Positions 7,459-16,898 of a stretch of DNA of 64,000 nt are shown here, one piece after another. The position numbers were made by a program, and so were the translations under genes. Each line of letters starts with the position of its first letter. Positions within the stretch are counted from its first letter, which is position 1. The DNA lies in contig JAKAUQ010000007.1 of the NCBI GenBank assembly GCA_021827705.1, positions 1 to 64,000 on the forward strand, given 5' to 3'. The DNA comes from Actinomycetes bacterium. Its GTDB lineage: Bacteria > Actinomycetota > Acidimicrobiia > Acidimicrobiales > RAAP-2. The notes under the pieces are model-generated. The model saw only the letters and a list, made by a program, of their open reading frames with translations. It did not search any database and was not told the DNA's origin.

Positions 7459-8661
7459 CTAGTTGCGCGGCACGTCGCGCCAGGCGACGTCCTTGTCGAC
7501 CCGTGGCTCGCCCGGCAGGCCGAGCACGCGCTCGCCAATGATGTTGCGCATCACCTCGCTGGTTCCACCCTCGATGGAGTTGGCCCGCATGCGCAAGAAC
7601 GCCTTGCGTGGATCGGCAGCGTTGAAGGCGGACGCCGTGGGGCGCACCAGCGGGTAACCCGACCCGTAGAGCATCCCGCCCGCTCCCAGCAGGTCCACGC
7701 AGAGCTCGCTGGTGCGCTGATTCTCCTCGGCGAAGATCAACTTGGCCGCCGAGCCCTCGGGTCCCGGCGTGCCGGCGCGGCGCAGGTCAGCCGCGCGCCA
7801 GTTGGTCAGCCGGGCGACTTCGTTGCGCACCCAGGCCCCCAGCACGCGATCGTGCGTGGCCCGCGCGTGAGCGTCGTCCCGGGTCGACCAGTGCTCCTCC
7901 CACAGGCGCAGCGCCTCACCGATCAGTCCCGAGTTGCGCGGCGGCACCGCACCCCCAATGGAGACCCGCTCGTTCATCAACGTGGTGATCGAAACCGCCC
8001 AGCCCTCGCCCACACCGCCCAGGCGCTGGTCATCGGGCACGAGGACGTTGTCGAAGAAGCACTCGTTGAACTCGGCCTCGCCCGTGATCTGGTGCAGCGG
8101 ACGCACGTCGACGCCTGGCGCGCGCATGTCGACGAGGAATGCCGTGATACCACGGTGCTTGGGCTGGTCGGGATCCGTGCGCGCGATGAGCAGGCCGAAG
8201 GCTGCCACGTGGGCCAGGGTGGTCCAGACCTTCTGCCCGCTGATGCGCCACTCGTCGCCGTCGCGCTCGGCGCGCGTGGCCAGAGCGGCCACGTCCGAGC
8301 CGGCCCCGGGCTCCGAGAACAGCTGGCACCATATCTCCTCGCCCGTGAACAGCGGTCGCAGATACCGGGCTTGCTGCTGGGGCGTCCCGTGCGCGACCAG
8401 GGTGGGCGCAACCATCCCGTAGCCGATGACGTTGCGCATCATCGCCGAGGGAGCGCCGGCCTCCGCCAGGCGAGTGAGCGCGCGTACCTGGTCGGCCGGA
8501 GAGCCCCCGAGCCCCCCCGCGCCGACGGGGAAGTGCACCCAGGCCAGTCCCCGGTCGAACTGGGCTCCCAGGAGCGTCACGGGATCGGTCGTCGCCGGGG
8601 GATACTCGCCGAGCAGCCCCTCAATCCTCTGGTCCAGGTCCGTCACGTCCACCGTGTCCAC
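7459..8661 (-). CDS. Acyl-CoA dehydrogenase
   Basis: A 400-residue flavoprotein that introduces the alpha-beta double bond in acyl-CoA. Family signatures include SEPGAGSDVA (FAD/substrate contact), the SGQKVWTT strand, and the C-terminal EGGTSEVMRNIIGERVLGLP segment typical of the long/branched-chain group used in lipid, steroid or branched-acid catabolism. The start GTG at 8661 has a GAGGAGG ribosome site 6 nt upstream. Internal GTGs at 8652 and 8646 are less well placed. A TACTAT -10 lies just before the ribosome site. The gene is divergent from the S51 peptidase. Confidence 0.92.
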   Translation of the reverse strand: MDTVDVTDLDQRIEGLLGEYPPATTDPVTLLGAQFDRGLAWVHFPVGAGGLGGSPADQVRALTRLAEAGAPSAMMRNVIGYGMVAPTLVAHGTPQQQARYLRPLFTGEEIWCQLFSEPGAGSDVAALATRAERDGDEWRISGQKVWTTLAHVAAFGLLIARTDPDQPKHRGITAFLVDMRAPGVDVRPLHQITGEAEFNECFFDNVLVPDDQRLGGVGEGWAVSITTLMNERVSIGGAVPPRNSGLIGEALRLWEEHWSTRDDAHARATHDRVLGAWVRNEVARLTNWRAADLRRAGTPGPEGSAAKLIFAEENQRTSELCVDLLGAGGMLYGSGYPLVRPTASAFNAADPRKAFLRMRANSIEGGTSEVMRNIIGERVLGLPGEPRVDKDVAWRDVPRN

Positions 8662-8705
8662 CTCCGTCCTCCTCGATAGTACGCACGGGTAACCCGGGCG
8701 TGGAC

Positions 8706-8711
8706 TAGAAC
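8706..8711 (+). promoter_or_regulatory. Degenerate -10 element of the S51 peptidase gene
   Basis: TAGAAC, 6 nt, ATG at 8718. The spacing fits the leaderless pattern, but the final T of the consensus is replaced by C. Confidence 0.3.
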
Positions 8712-8717
8712 GAGTCC

Positions 8718-9455
8718 ATGCTGCCACGCATCTTGGCCACCTCGGGGGGCTTCGTGGCCGGACCCGTGACCCCGTCGGCACGACCCGGCGTCATGTTGCT
8801 CGACGCCCTGGCACGCACCGGGGCCCTGCGCCCGCGCGTCTGCCTCGTCTTGACCGCGAGCGGCGACGACGCCGCCTACTACGCCGTCATGTTCGAGGCC
8901 TTCACCGCCGCGGGCTGTGACGTGGTCCCCCTGCGCCTCTTCCCCCAGCCCTCGGCCGATCCCCTCGAACGGCTCACGAGCAGCGATCTGGTCTGGGTGG
9001 GCGGCGGGTCCGTAGCCAACCTCTTGAACCTGTGGCGTCTCCACGGCGTCGACACAGCCATGCGCGAGGCCCACGCGCGCGGGACCATCCTGGCTGGCGT
9101 CTCCGCGGGCAGCATCTGCTGGCACACCAGCGGCACGACCGACTCTTTCGGGCCGACCCTGCGACCGGTCCTGGACGGGCTGGGCCTGGTCCCCTTCGGC
9201 AACGGCGTGCACTACGACAGCGAGCCCCAGCGCCGCCCTCTGCTGCACCGCCTCGTCGGCGAACAGATCCTGCCGGCGATCTCGTACGCCACCGACGACC
9301 ACATTGGGATCTGGTACGAGGGCGTCGAGGCGACCGAGGTCGTCAGCGACGGCGGCTTCGACGCCACGCAGCCGACGAGCCCGGCCGCCTACCTGATCGA
9401 GCGCTCCGGGACCGCGGTCACCGAGACGCGCCTGCCCGTGGGGCCGGTGGGCTAA
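8718..9455 (+). CDS. Peptidase S51 family protein (peptidase E / cyanophycinase-like)
   Basis: A 245-residue cytosolic serine hydrolase. The nucleophile elbow GVSAGSICW is near residue 130, with the oxyanion GGGSV segment at about 95. Downstream residues (HYDSEPQRRP) match the Asp-dipeptidase type rather than cyanophycinase. The likely role is cleavage of Asp-X dipeptides. Its TAA stop overlaps the TAG stop of the convergent trpG gene within the four bases CTAA. I cannot exclude a different small-peptide substrate. Confidence 0.83.
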   Translation: MLPRILATSGGFVAGPVTPSARPGVMLLDALARTGALRPRVCLVLTASGDDAAYYAVMFEAFTAAGCDVVPLRLFPQPSADPLERLTSSDLVWVGGGSVANLLNLWRLHGVDTAMREAHARGTILAGVSAGSICWHTSGTTDSFGPTLRPVLDGLGLVPFGNGVHYDSEPQRRPLLHRLVGEQILPAISYATDDHIGIWYEGVEATEVVSDGGFDATQPTSPAAYLIERSGTAVTETRLPVGPVG

Positions 9456-10105
9456 GCCACGGGGTCGGGCAGGTGTGCGCGCACCTGGTCGAAGGTCTCC
9501 TGAAGCGCCGCGGCGCGATCACGCACGTCGAGCCCGCAGCTCGCCAGCCAGTTGGCGAGCAGCAGGTAGCCCCCCTGGGTCAGGACCGATTCGGGGTGGA
9601 ACTGGACCCCCTCGATGGGCAGCTCGCGGTGCCGCAGACCCATCAGCACCCCGTCGGCCCAGGCCGTCGCCTCGAGCGCATCGGGCAGCTGGTCGACGAC
9701 GAGCGAGTGGTAGCGGCCCGCGGCGAAGGGTAGGGGCAGTCCGGCGAAGACCCCGACGCCGCGGTGGGTCACCGCAGACGCACGACCGTGGACGAGGCTC
9801 GGCGCCAGGGCGATCGCGGCACCGAAGTGGTACCCAATCGCCTGGTGGCCCAGGCACACGCCCAGCAGCGGGCGGCGCGTGGCCGCGCAGTGGGCGATGA
9901 TCTGGTCGCAGCGGCCCGCAGCGCGGGGATGGCCCGGCCCCGGTGAGATGACGACCCCGAGATCCTCGGCGCGCACGTCGTCGATGTCCACTCGGTCGTT
10001 GCGCACCACCCGAACACTCACCCCGAGCTCGCCGAGATCCTGGGCCAGGTTGTAAACGAACGAGTCGTAGTTGTCGATCAGCAGGACGGAGAGTCCGCGA
10101 CGCAT
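9452..10105 (-). CDS. trpG: Anthranilate/para-aminobenzoate synthase glutamine amidotransferase
   Basis: A 217-residue class I amidotransferase. It begins LLIDNYDSFVYNL, carries the SPGPGHP oxyanion loop, nucleophile Cys84 in GVCLGHQ, and the His-Glu pair in FHPESVLTQGG. It supplies ammonia to TrpE for anthranilate, and in many bacteria the same subunit also serves PabB for folate. It is divergent from trpE with 18 bp between start codons, rather than downstream of it as in most trp operons. The ATG at 10105 is preceded by TAGGAT and 6 nt. Confidence 0.9.
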   Translation of the reverse strand: MRRGLSVLLIDNYDSFVYNLAQDLGELGVSVRVVRNDRVDIDDVRAEDLGVVISPGPGHPRAAGRCDQIIAHCAATRRPLLGVCLGHQAIGYHFGAAIALAPSLVHGRASAVTHRGVGVFAGLPLPFAAGRYHSLVVDQLPDALEATAWADGVLMGLRHRELPIEGVQFHPESVLTQGGYLLLANWLASCGLDVRDRAAALQETFDQVRAHLPDPVA

Positions 10106-10110
10106 GGGGC

Positions 10111-10117
10111 TATCCTA
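10111..10117. promoter_or_regulatory. Symmetric -10 element shared by trpG and trpE
   Basis: The heptamer TATCCTA reads TATCCT on the plus strand, 7 nt before the trpE GTG. It reads TAGGAT on the minus strand, 6 nt before the trpG ATG. Only 18 bp separate the two start codons, so both genes appear to use one bidirectional leaderless promoter. Confidence 0.6.
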
Positions 10118-10123
10118 CGGGCC

Positions 10124-11647
<1,524 letters not shown>

Positions 11648-11677
11648 GCAGCGGCCCCGGGCCGGCGCGCACTCTTC

Positions 11678-11683
11678 TACGAT
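11678..11683 (+). promoter_or_regulatory. -10 element and ribosome site of the mutase operon
   Basis: TACGAT, followed about 8 nt later by a strong GAGGAGG Shine-Dalgarno (11691-11697) and the GTG at 11702. This operon has a short leader. Confidence 0.4.
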
Positions 11684-11701
11684 GGTCGGGGAGGAGGTCC
11701 C

Positions 11702-13339
11702 GTGAGTCCACGACCCGCTGACCAGTGGCGGCACGCCTACGAGGGGGCCGCCACGCGCCCCGTCCCCTTCACGACGATGTCGGGCATCCCTGTCGAGCCG
11801 GTCTACGGACCCGCGGACGCCGAGCATCCTGGCGTCTACCCCTACACGCGTGGCATCCACGCATCGATGTACCGCACGCGCCTGTGGACGATGCGCATGT
11901 TCGCGGGATTCGGGACGGCCCTCGACACCAACCAGCGCTTCCGCGAGATCATCGCTGCGGGCGGCACGGGACTCTCGACCGCCTTCGACATGCCGACCCT
12001 GCTCGGGCTGGACTCGGACGACCCGATGGCCCTGGGCGAGGTCGGACGCTGCGGGGTGGCCATTGACACCATTGAGGACCTGAGCGACCTCTTCGCCGAC
12101 ATCGACCTGTCGGCGATCACCACGTCGATGACGATCAACGCGTCGGCACCCGTGGTCCTCGCCATGTTCGTCGCCAACGCGGAGGACCACGGCGTCGCCC
12201 GCGCGCGACTCGGGGGCACGCTGCAGAACGACATCCTCAAGGAGTACCAGGCCCAAAAGGAGTTCGTCTTCCCGCCGCGGCCCTCCTTGCGCCTGGTACG
12301 CGACACCATCGCCTTCACGACCGCGCAGATGCCCAAGTGGAATCCGGTCTCGGTGTCGGGCTACCACATCCGCGAGGCGGGATCCACCGCCGTCGAGGAG
12401 CTGGCCTTCACGCTGGCCAACGGCTTCGCCTACCTGGAGCTGGCCCGTGACGCCGGCCTCGACGTGGACGCCGTGGCCCCGCGACTCTCCTTCTTCTTCA
12501 ACGCGCACATCGACTTCTTCGAGGAGATCGCCAAGTACCGGGCCGCGCGGCGCATCTGGGCCACCTGGCTGCGCGAGCGCTACGGGGCGCGCTCCGAGCG
12601 GTCCTGGCAATTGCGGTTCCACACCCAGACCGCGGGCGTCTCCCTGACCGCCCAGCAGCCCGAGAACAACCTGGCCCGCACCGCCATCGAGGCCCTGGCC
12701 GGCGTCTTGGGTGGAACCCAGTCCCTCCACACCAACTCGATGGACGAGGCCTTGGCGCTCCCCTCTGAGAAGGCGGCTCGCCTGGCCCTGCGCACCCAGC
12801 AGATCATCGCCCACGAGACCAACGTCGCCCACGTGGCCGACCCGCTCGGCGGCTCCTACTACGTCGAAGCCCTCACCGACGAGGTCGAGCGCCAGGCGCT
12901 CGACCTGCTCGGCCAGATCGACCAGATGGGCTCGGGGTCAATGCTCGAGGGCTGCGTGGCCGCGGTGGAGGCCAACTGGTTCCAGCGCCGCATCGCCGAG
13001 TCGGCCTATCGCCTCGAGCGTCTGCTCAACGATGGCCAGCGCGTGGTCGTGGGCGTCAACGGATTCCTCGAGGGCAACGACGACGCCGACCTCGAGCTCT
13101 TGCGCATCACCAACGACGACGAGAAGCGCCAGGTCGAGCGCCTCCATGACGTGCGCGAGCGCCGCGACGCCGACGCCGTGCGCCGGGCGCGGGCCCGCCT
13201 GGCCACCGAGGCCGCCGATCCCGAGGTCAACCTGATGGGGGCGCTGATCGATGCGGCCCACGCTCGCGTGACCGTCGGAGAGGTGATGGCCACCCTGGCC
13301 GACGTCTTCGGACGCTACGTGGAGCAGCCGGTCCTGTGA
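11702..13339 (+). CDS. icmA: B12-dependent acyl-CoA mutase large subunit, probable isobutyryl-CoA mutase
   Basis: A 545-residue catalytic subunit of an adenosylcobalamin mutase, separate from its B12-binding subunit. The TIM barrel includes the [16 protein letters not shown] and GYHIREAG blocks. Two specificity residues differ from methylmalonyl-CoA mutase: Phe67 replaces the usual Tyr (MFAGF versus QYAGF), and Gln185 replaces the usual Arg (AQKEF versus VRNTY). Phe plus Gln is the isobutyryl-CoA mutase pair. The Ala of AFD argues against 2-hydroxyisobutyryl-CoA mutase. It would interconvert isobutyryl-CoA and n-butyryl-CoA. The stop overlaps the small-subunit start. Confidence 0.85.
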   Translation: MSPRPADQWRHAYEGAATRPVPFTTMSGIPVEPVYGPADAEHPGVYPYTRGIHASMYRTRLWTMRMFAGFGTALDTNQRFREIIAAGGTGLSTAFDMPTLLGLDSDDPMALGEVGRCGVAIDTIEDLSDLFADIDLSAITTSMTINASAPVVLAMFVANAEDHGVARARLGGTLQNDILKEYQAQKEFVFPPRPSLRLVRDTIAFTTAQMPKWNPVSVSGYHIREAGSTAVEELAFTLANGFAYLELARDAGLDVDAVAPRLSFFFNAHIDFFEEIAKYRAARRIWATWLRERYGARSERSWQLRFHTQTAGVSLTAQQPENNLARTAIEALAGVLGGTQSLHTNSMDEALALPSEKAARLALRTQQIIAHETNVAHVADPLGGSYYVEALTDEVERQALDLLGQIDQMGSGSMLEGCVAAVEANWFQRRIAESAYRLERLLNDGQRVVVGVNGFLEGNDDADLELLRITNDDEKRQVERLHDVRERRDADAVRRARARLATEAADPEVNLMGALIDAAHARVTVGEVMATLADVFGRYVEQPVL

Positions 13340-13731
13340 GTGTCCGCGTCCTGGTCGCCAAGGTCGGTCTGGACGGCCACGACCGCGGTGTCAAGGTCGT
13401 CGCGCGGATCCTGCGCGACGCGGGCATGGAGGTCGTCTACACCGGACTGTTCCAGACCCCAACCTCCGTGGCCGTCTCGGCCATCCAGGAGGACGTCGAC
13501 GTGGTGGGGCTGTCGATGCTCTCGGGAGCCCATCTGACCTTGGCCCCCCTGGTCGTCGAGGAGCTCCGCCAGCGCGGCTCGGCGATCCCCGTGGTCGTGG
13601 GCGGCATCGTCCCCGGCAATGACGTCGACGACCTGCGCGCCGCGGGCGTGGCCGCGGTCTTTGGCCCCGGGGCCAGTGCCGACGAGATCGTGGCGACCGT
13701 GCGCGATCTGGCTGCCGACGACCGGGGCTGA
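13336..13731 (+). CDS. icmB: B12-binding small subunit of the acyl-CoA mutase
   Basis: A 131-residue Rossmann-like cobalamin domain with the base-off/His-on signature GLDGHDRG (DxHxxG, about 12-19) and the C-terminal GGIVPG loop contacting the nucleotide tail. It pairs with the upstream large subunit. The GTG start overlaps the large-subunit stop by 4 nt. No MeaB/ArgK-type G-protein chaperone is present in the window, although such proteins commonly accompany these mutases. Confidence 0.93.
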   Translation: MSVRVLVAKVGLDGHDRGVKVVARILRDAGMEVVYTGLFQTPTSVAVSAIQEDVDVVGLSMLSGAHLTLAPLVVEELRQRGSAIPVVVGGIVPGNDVDDLRAAGVAAVFGPGASADEIVATVRDLAADDRG

Positions 13732-14283
13732 GTGGCCGCGTCGGGTGCGCCCGCGCGGGCCAGCAGCGCCCACCAGCGATTCGAGCGCTACGTCGTGCCC
13801 GAGATCCCGTATCTCTACGACATGGCGCGGCGCCTGACCGGGTCGACCACCGAGGCCGAGGATCTCGTCCAAGACACCCTGGTGCGCGCGTTCGGGGCGA
13901 TCGAGCGCTTCGACGGTGAGCGCCCGCGACCCTGGCTGGTGACCATCCTGCGCAACGCCAACATCAACCGCTTGCGCCGCCACCGCCCCGAAATCGCCGA
14001 CACCGATCCCGACACGCTGATCGCCCTCGAGGACAGTGTCGACGAGATCACCGCCCAGCGCGAGCTGGCCGAAGCCGTCGCCGACCTCCTGCCCGCGCTG
14101 CCCGCCCCCTTCCGCGACGTCCTGGACCTGGTGGACGGGCGCGGACTCAGCTACGCCGAGGCCGCCGCGACCCTCCACATCCCGATCGGAACCGTCATGA
14201 GCCGCCTCCACCGGGCTCGTCAGCGCCTGCGCACGCGTCTGGCCGAGCGCGGCCTCACCCAACCCACGAGGCCGCGCGCGTGA
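13732..14283 (+). CDS. ECF-type RNA polymerase sigma factor
   Basis: A 183-residue sigma-70 family factor with region 2 (about 20-80, including AEDLVQDTLVRAF and PWLVTILRN) and region 4 (about 120-170, with GLSYAEAAATLHIPIGTVMSRLHRARQRLR). It directly follows the mutase gene and overlaps its cognate anti-sigma gene by 4 nt. The RsrA-like partner suggests a SigR/SigH-type disulfide-stress role (inferred). I did not find a convincing GGAAT-N18-GTT autoregulatory promoter upstream, where the mutase coding sequence lies. Confidence 0.88.
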   Translation: MAASGAPARASSAHQRFERYVVPEIPYLYDMARRLTGSTTEAEDLVQDTLVRAFGAIERFDGERPRPWLVTILRNANINRLRRHRPEIADTDPDTLIALEDSVDEITAQRELAEAVADLLPALPAPFRDVLDLVDGRGLSYAEAAATLHIPIGTVMSRLHRARQRLRTRLAERGLTQPTRPRA

Positions 14284-14582
14284 GCCGGTTGCGCCGGGCG
14301 CACAACGCGTTCGCGTGCCGGGAGGCTGCCCGCTGGGCGGAGGCCTACCTCGACGGTGAACTGCCCGCCGCGCTGTGGCCCGACCTGGAGGCCCACCTGC
14401 ACCGTTGCGTCGCGTGCGGGACGCATCTCGAGCTCGCCGCCCGCATCCGCGCGGCCTTGGCCTTCGCCCACTCCGGTGATGCCGAGGCGCCCGAGACCCT
14501 CGAGCGGCTGCGCACCTTCGCCCAACGGTTGGCGGACGGCTCGGGGAGCGACCCCGGAGGCAGCACCCACCCGGCTACCTGA
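14280..14582 (+). CDS. Zinc-binding anti-sigma factor (RsrA-like)
   Basis: A 100-residue ZAS-domain protein. The zinc ligands are Cys13, His39, Cys43 and Cys46. The spacing C-x25-H-x3-C-x2-C is the same as in the redox-sensing RsrA (Cys11, His37, Cys41, Cys44). In that family oxidation forms a disulfide, expels zinc and frees the sigma factor. The helix YLDGEL before the His is typical. The start overlaps the sigma stop (GTGA), the usual stoichiometric arrangement. No membrane segment is present, so it is a cytosolic sensor. Confidence 0.87.
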   Translation: MSRLRRAHNAFACREAARWAEAYLDGELPAALWPDLEAHLHRCVACGTHLELAARIRAALAFAHSGDAEAPETLERLRTFAQRLADGSGSDPGGSTHPAT

Positions 14583-14598
14583 TGGGGTACGAACACCG

Positions 14599-15489
14599 AT
14601 GCCTGCCGTGAGCACCTCCCTGGCGGTCCTCTTCGCGCTGGTCACCGCCCTGGCCAACGCCATCGGCCTCATCGCCCAGCACCGTGCCTCAACCACGGCC
14701 CCCGGACGGGGATGGGCCCTCGTTGCCCATCTGGCCCGGCAGCCCCTGTGGCTCCTGGGCTGGGTCGCCATGGTCGGATCCCTGGTGGGGCAAGCCCTGG
14801 CCCTGCACTTTGGCTCGCTGAGCCTCGTCCAGCCTCTCCTGGTGGCCGAGCTGGTGTTCGCACTCATCTTGCGCCGGCTGTTCTTTGCCCAGCACCTCCC
14901 GGCGCGTGCCTGGGTCCTGGCCGCCACCACGACCGCCGCACTGGCCGCCTTCCTGATCGACCTGGCACCCCACCCCGGGAGCGTCGCCACCTCGCCGGTC
15001 CAGTGGACGCGGGCCGTGCTGCTCATCGCCGTCGGTGTGGGCCTCGGTGTCGCAGTGTCGTGGCGCCGGTCGCCCCGCCGGCGGGCCGGTGGCCTGGCCA
15101 TCGCCACCGCGCTGCTGTGGGCGCTGGAGGCGGCCTTCATCCGCCAGGCCACCGGCGTCCTCGTCGCCAGCGGCGTCGGGGGCCTTCTCTCCTCGTGGTC
15201 CCTGTACGCCACCATCGCGTGCGGCGCGGCCGGTCTGGTGAGTGAGCAGTCCGCACTGCACGTGGGGCCGCTCACGGTGTCCCAGCCGCTGATCGTCATC
15301 GTCGACCCGCTGGCCAGCATGGCTCTCGGGCTCGGGCTCGAGCACGACCACCTCCGCGGCGGGCCGGTGACGCTGGTTGTGGCAGCCCTGGCCTTCGTCG
15401 TTGTCGCCGCCGGGGTCACGGGCCTCACGCGCGCGGTGCCCGACCACCTCGGCGCCGTCGAGCGCCTGGCACCCGAGCCACCCGTCTGA
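14599..15489 (+). CDS. DMT-superfamily (EamA-like) permease
   Basis: A 296-residue integral membrane protein with about ten hydrophobic segments arranged as two five-helix halves. A short cytoplasmic SWRRSPRRR loop near the middle obeys the positive-inside rule. It resembles actinobacterial DMT-family transporters with an N-terminal IGLIAQHRA signature. The substrate is unknown. ATG at 14599 lies 16 nt after the anti-sigma stop, so it may be co-transcribed with the sigma/anti-sigma pair. Confidence 0.75.
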   Translation: MPAVSTSLAVLFALVTALANAIGLIAQHRASTTAPGRGWALVAHLARQPLWLLGWVAMVGSLVGQALALHFGSLSLVQPLLVAELVFALILRRLFFAQHLPARAWVLAATTTAALAAFLIDLAPHPGSVATSPVQWTRAVLLIAVGVGLGVAVSWRRSPRRRAGGLAIATALLWALEAAFIRQATGVLVASGVGGLLSSWSLYATIACGAAGLVSEQSALHVGPLTVSQPLIVIVDPLASMALGLGLEHDHLRGGPVTLVVAALAFVVVAAGVTGLTRAVPDHLGAVERLAPEPPV

Positions 15490-15500
15490 CGCACCACCAC

Positions 15501-15513
15501 GGCACTTCGTGCC
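15501..15513. terminator. Short hairpin after the DMT permease gene
   Basis: GGCAC-TTC-GTGCC, a perfect 5-bp stem 11 nt after the stop codon. It is short and lacks a T tract, so it is at best a weak terminator. Confidence 0.3.
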
Positions 15514-15522
15514 ATGATGGAT

Positions 15523-15542
15523 GGATACCCCGGGAGGTATCC
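15523..15542 (+). promoter_or_regulatory. Palindrome abutting the thioredoxin-like gene start
   Basis: GGATACC-(6 nt)-GGTATCC ends one base before the ATG at 15543 and contains the GGGAGG ribosome site (15532-15537). It could be a CsoR/CstR-type operator (ATACC...GGTAT) or an RNA hairpin masking the ribosome site. Confidence 0.5.
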
Positions 15543-16190
15543 ATGTCCAACGCCAGGAGCCGGCACTCCGCCGCCACCCGATCGCGCCCGACGACCGCGC
15601 CACGCAACGGAACCCGCTCCCCCCGATCGACGCGAACGGCGCGCCAGCGCCGTCAGCGCCGCCAGCGCACCTACGCCGCAGCGGCCGCACTGGTCCTGAT
15701 CGGCGCCATCGCCCTGGGCGTCGCCAGCCGCTCGTCGAGCCAGGGCTACTCCACGTCGAGCACGGCCTGGGTCCTGCCCCGCCTCAGCGGTGGGGGCAAG
15801 GTCTCCCTGGCCTCCCTACGCGGGCGTCCGGTCGTCGTCAACTTCTTCGCCAGCTGGTGCCAGGTGTGCGCGGGAGAGCTGCCGACGTTCGCCCACGACG
15901 CCACGCTCCTGCGCGGCCGCGTGCGCATCGTGGAGGTCAACGCGCTCGAGACCGGCAACGGCTCTTCCTTCGCCGCCCAGTTCCACCTCGTCGCCGACAC
16001 CACAGCGGTCCTGCGCGACGTTGGCGGGGCCCAAGGCGACGGGCTCTACCAGTCGCTCGGCGGCTCGGGATCACTCCCCCTGACGGCCTTCTACAGCGCC
16101 AGCGGGCAGCTGATCGGCACCCACGTGGGCGGCTTTGACTCCCAGACCCTGGCCGCGGCACTCGCCCAGGACTACGGGATCCGCGTCTAG
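15543..16190 (+). CDS. Membrane-anchored TlpA/ResA-like thiol-disulfide oxidoreductase
   Basis: A 215-residue protein with an Arg-rich cytoplasmic N-terminus (1-42), one membrane anchor (about 44-60) and an extracytoplasmic thioredoxin fold with Cys106-x2-Cys109 (WCQVC). The cis-Pro region is SLPLTAF. It is likely to reduce apocytochrome c or other exported thiols using electrons passed by CcdA, which is encoded immediately downstream. The long basic leader before the anchor is unusual for the family. The ribosome site lies inside a perfect palindrome. Confidence 0.87.
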   Translation: MSNARSRHSAATRSRPTTAPRNGTRSPRSTRTARQRRQRRQRTYAAAAALVLIGAIALGVASRSSSQGYSTSSTAWVLPRLSGGGKVSLASLRGRPVVVNFFASWCQVCAGELPTFAHDATLLRGRVRIVEVNALETGNGSSFAAQFHLVADTTAVLRDVGGAQGDGLYQSLGGSGSLPLTAFYSASGQLIGTHVGGFDSQTLAAALAQDYGIRV

Positions 16191-16898
16191 GTGCTAGCCA
16201 GCGACGTCTCGGTGGTCGCGGCCTTCGCCGGCGGCGTGGCCTCGTTCGCCTCGCCCTGCGTCCTTCCCCTGGTGCCGGCGTACCTGGCGATCATCGGGGG
16301 TCTCGACGGTGCCACCGACACCCGGCGTCGCGGTGCCCTCCTGCGCGACACCCTGCTCTTCATCGCGGGGTTCGGCGCCGTCTTCGTGGTGCTGGGTCTC
16401 TCGGCGAGCGCCCTCGGGCGAGCGGTGATCCGTCAGCAAGGGCTGCTGACGCGCGCGTCCGGCGTCCTGATCGTGGCTATGGCGCTCTTCCTTCTGGCCA
16501 CCGTGGTCGTCGACTCGCCCACGTTGGTGCGCGAGTGGCGTCCACACCCGATGGTCTCGCGACTCGGACCGTGGGCCGCCCCGGTGGCCGGCGCAGCCTT
16601 CGCCTTCGGGTGGACGCCGTGCGTGGGGCCGATCCTGGCCTCGATCCTGGCGCTGTCGACCCAACAGGGCCACGCGGGTTCGGCCGCGGTCTCGCTGGCG
16701 GCCTACACGGCGGGTCTGGGCACACCCTTCGTGGCCGTCGCCCTGTTCGTCGAGCGCCTCCGCGGCCCTCTCAACTGGCTCAAGCGTCACGGCCGCGCGG
16801 TCACCGTCACCAGCGCGGCAGTGCTCGGCGTCCTCGGGATCCTCCTCGCCGTCGACCGCCTCGCGTGGATCACCACGCTGGCCCAGCACTGGACCTGA
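16191..16898 (+). CDS. ccdA: Cytochrome c biogenesis protein CcdA (DsbD-like transmembrane reductase)
   Basis: A 235-residue, six-helix membrane protein that moves reducing equivalents from cytosolic thioredoxin to extracytoplasmic thiol proteins. The two redox cysteines are Cys23 in SFASPCVLPL and the Cys of GWTPCVGP (about 143), each at the start of a three-helix repeat as the family requires. The GTG start directly follows the TAG of the TlpA-like gene, so they form a functional pair. Other Ccs/Res genes (ResB, ResC) are not in the window, so the target may be general thiol repair. It converges on the crotonase gene with stops meeting at TGATCA. Confidence 0.92.
   Translation: MLASDVSVVAAFAGGVASFASPCVLPLVPAYLAIIGGLDGATDTRRRGALLRDTLLFIAGFGAVFVVLGLSASALGRAVIRQQGLLTRASGVLIVAMALFLLATVVVDSPTLVREWRPHPMVSRLGPWAAPVAGAAFAFGWTPCVGPILASILALSTQQGHAGSAAVSLAAYTAGLGTPFVAVALFVERLRGPLNWLKRHGRAVTVTSAAVLGVLGILLAVDRLAWITTLAQHWT

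Noticed and set aside
8661-8781. N-terminal extension of the acyl-CoA dehydrogenase
   Set aside because: The added residues do not resemble the family and would overlap the divergent gene. GTG 8661 has a well-spaced ribosome site.
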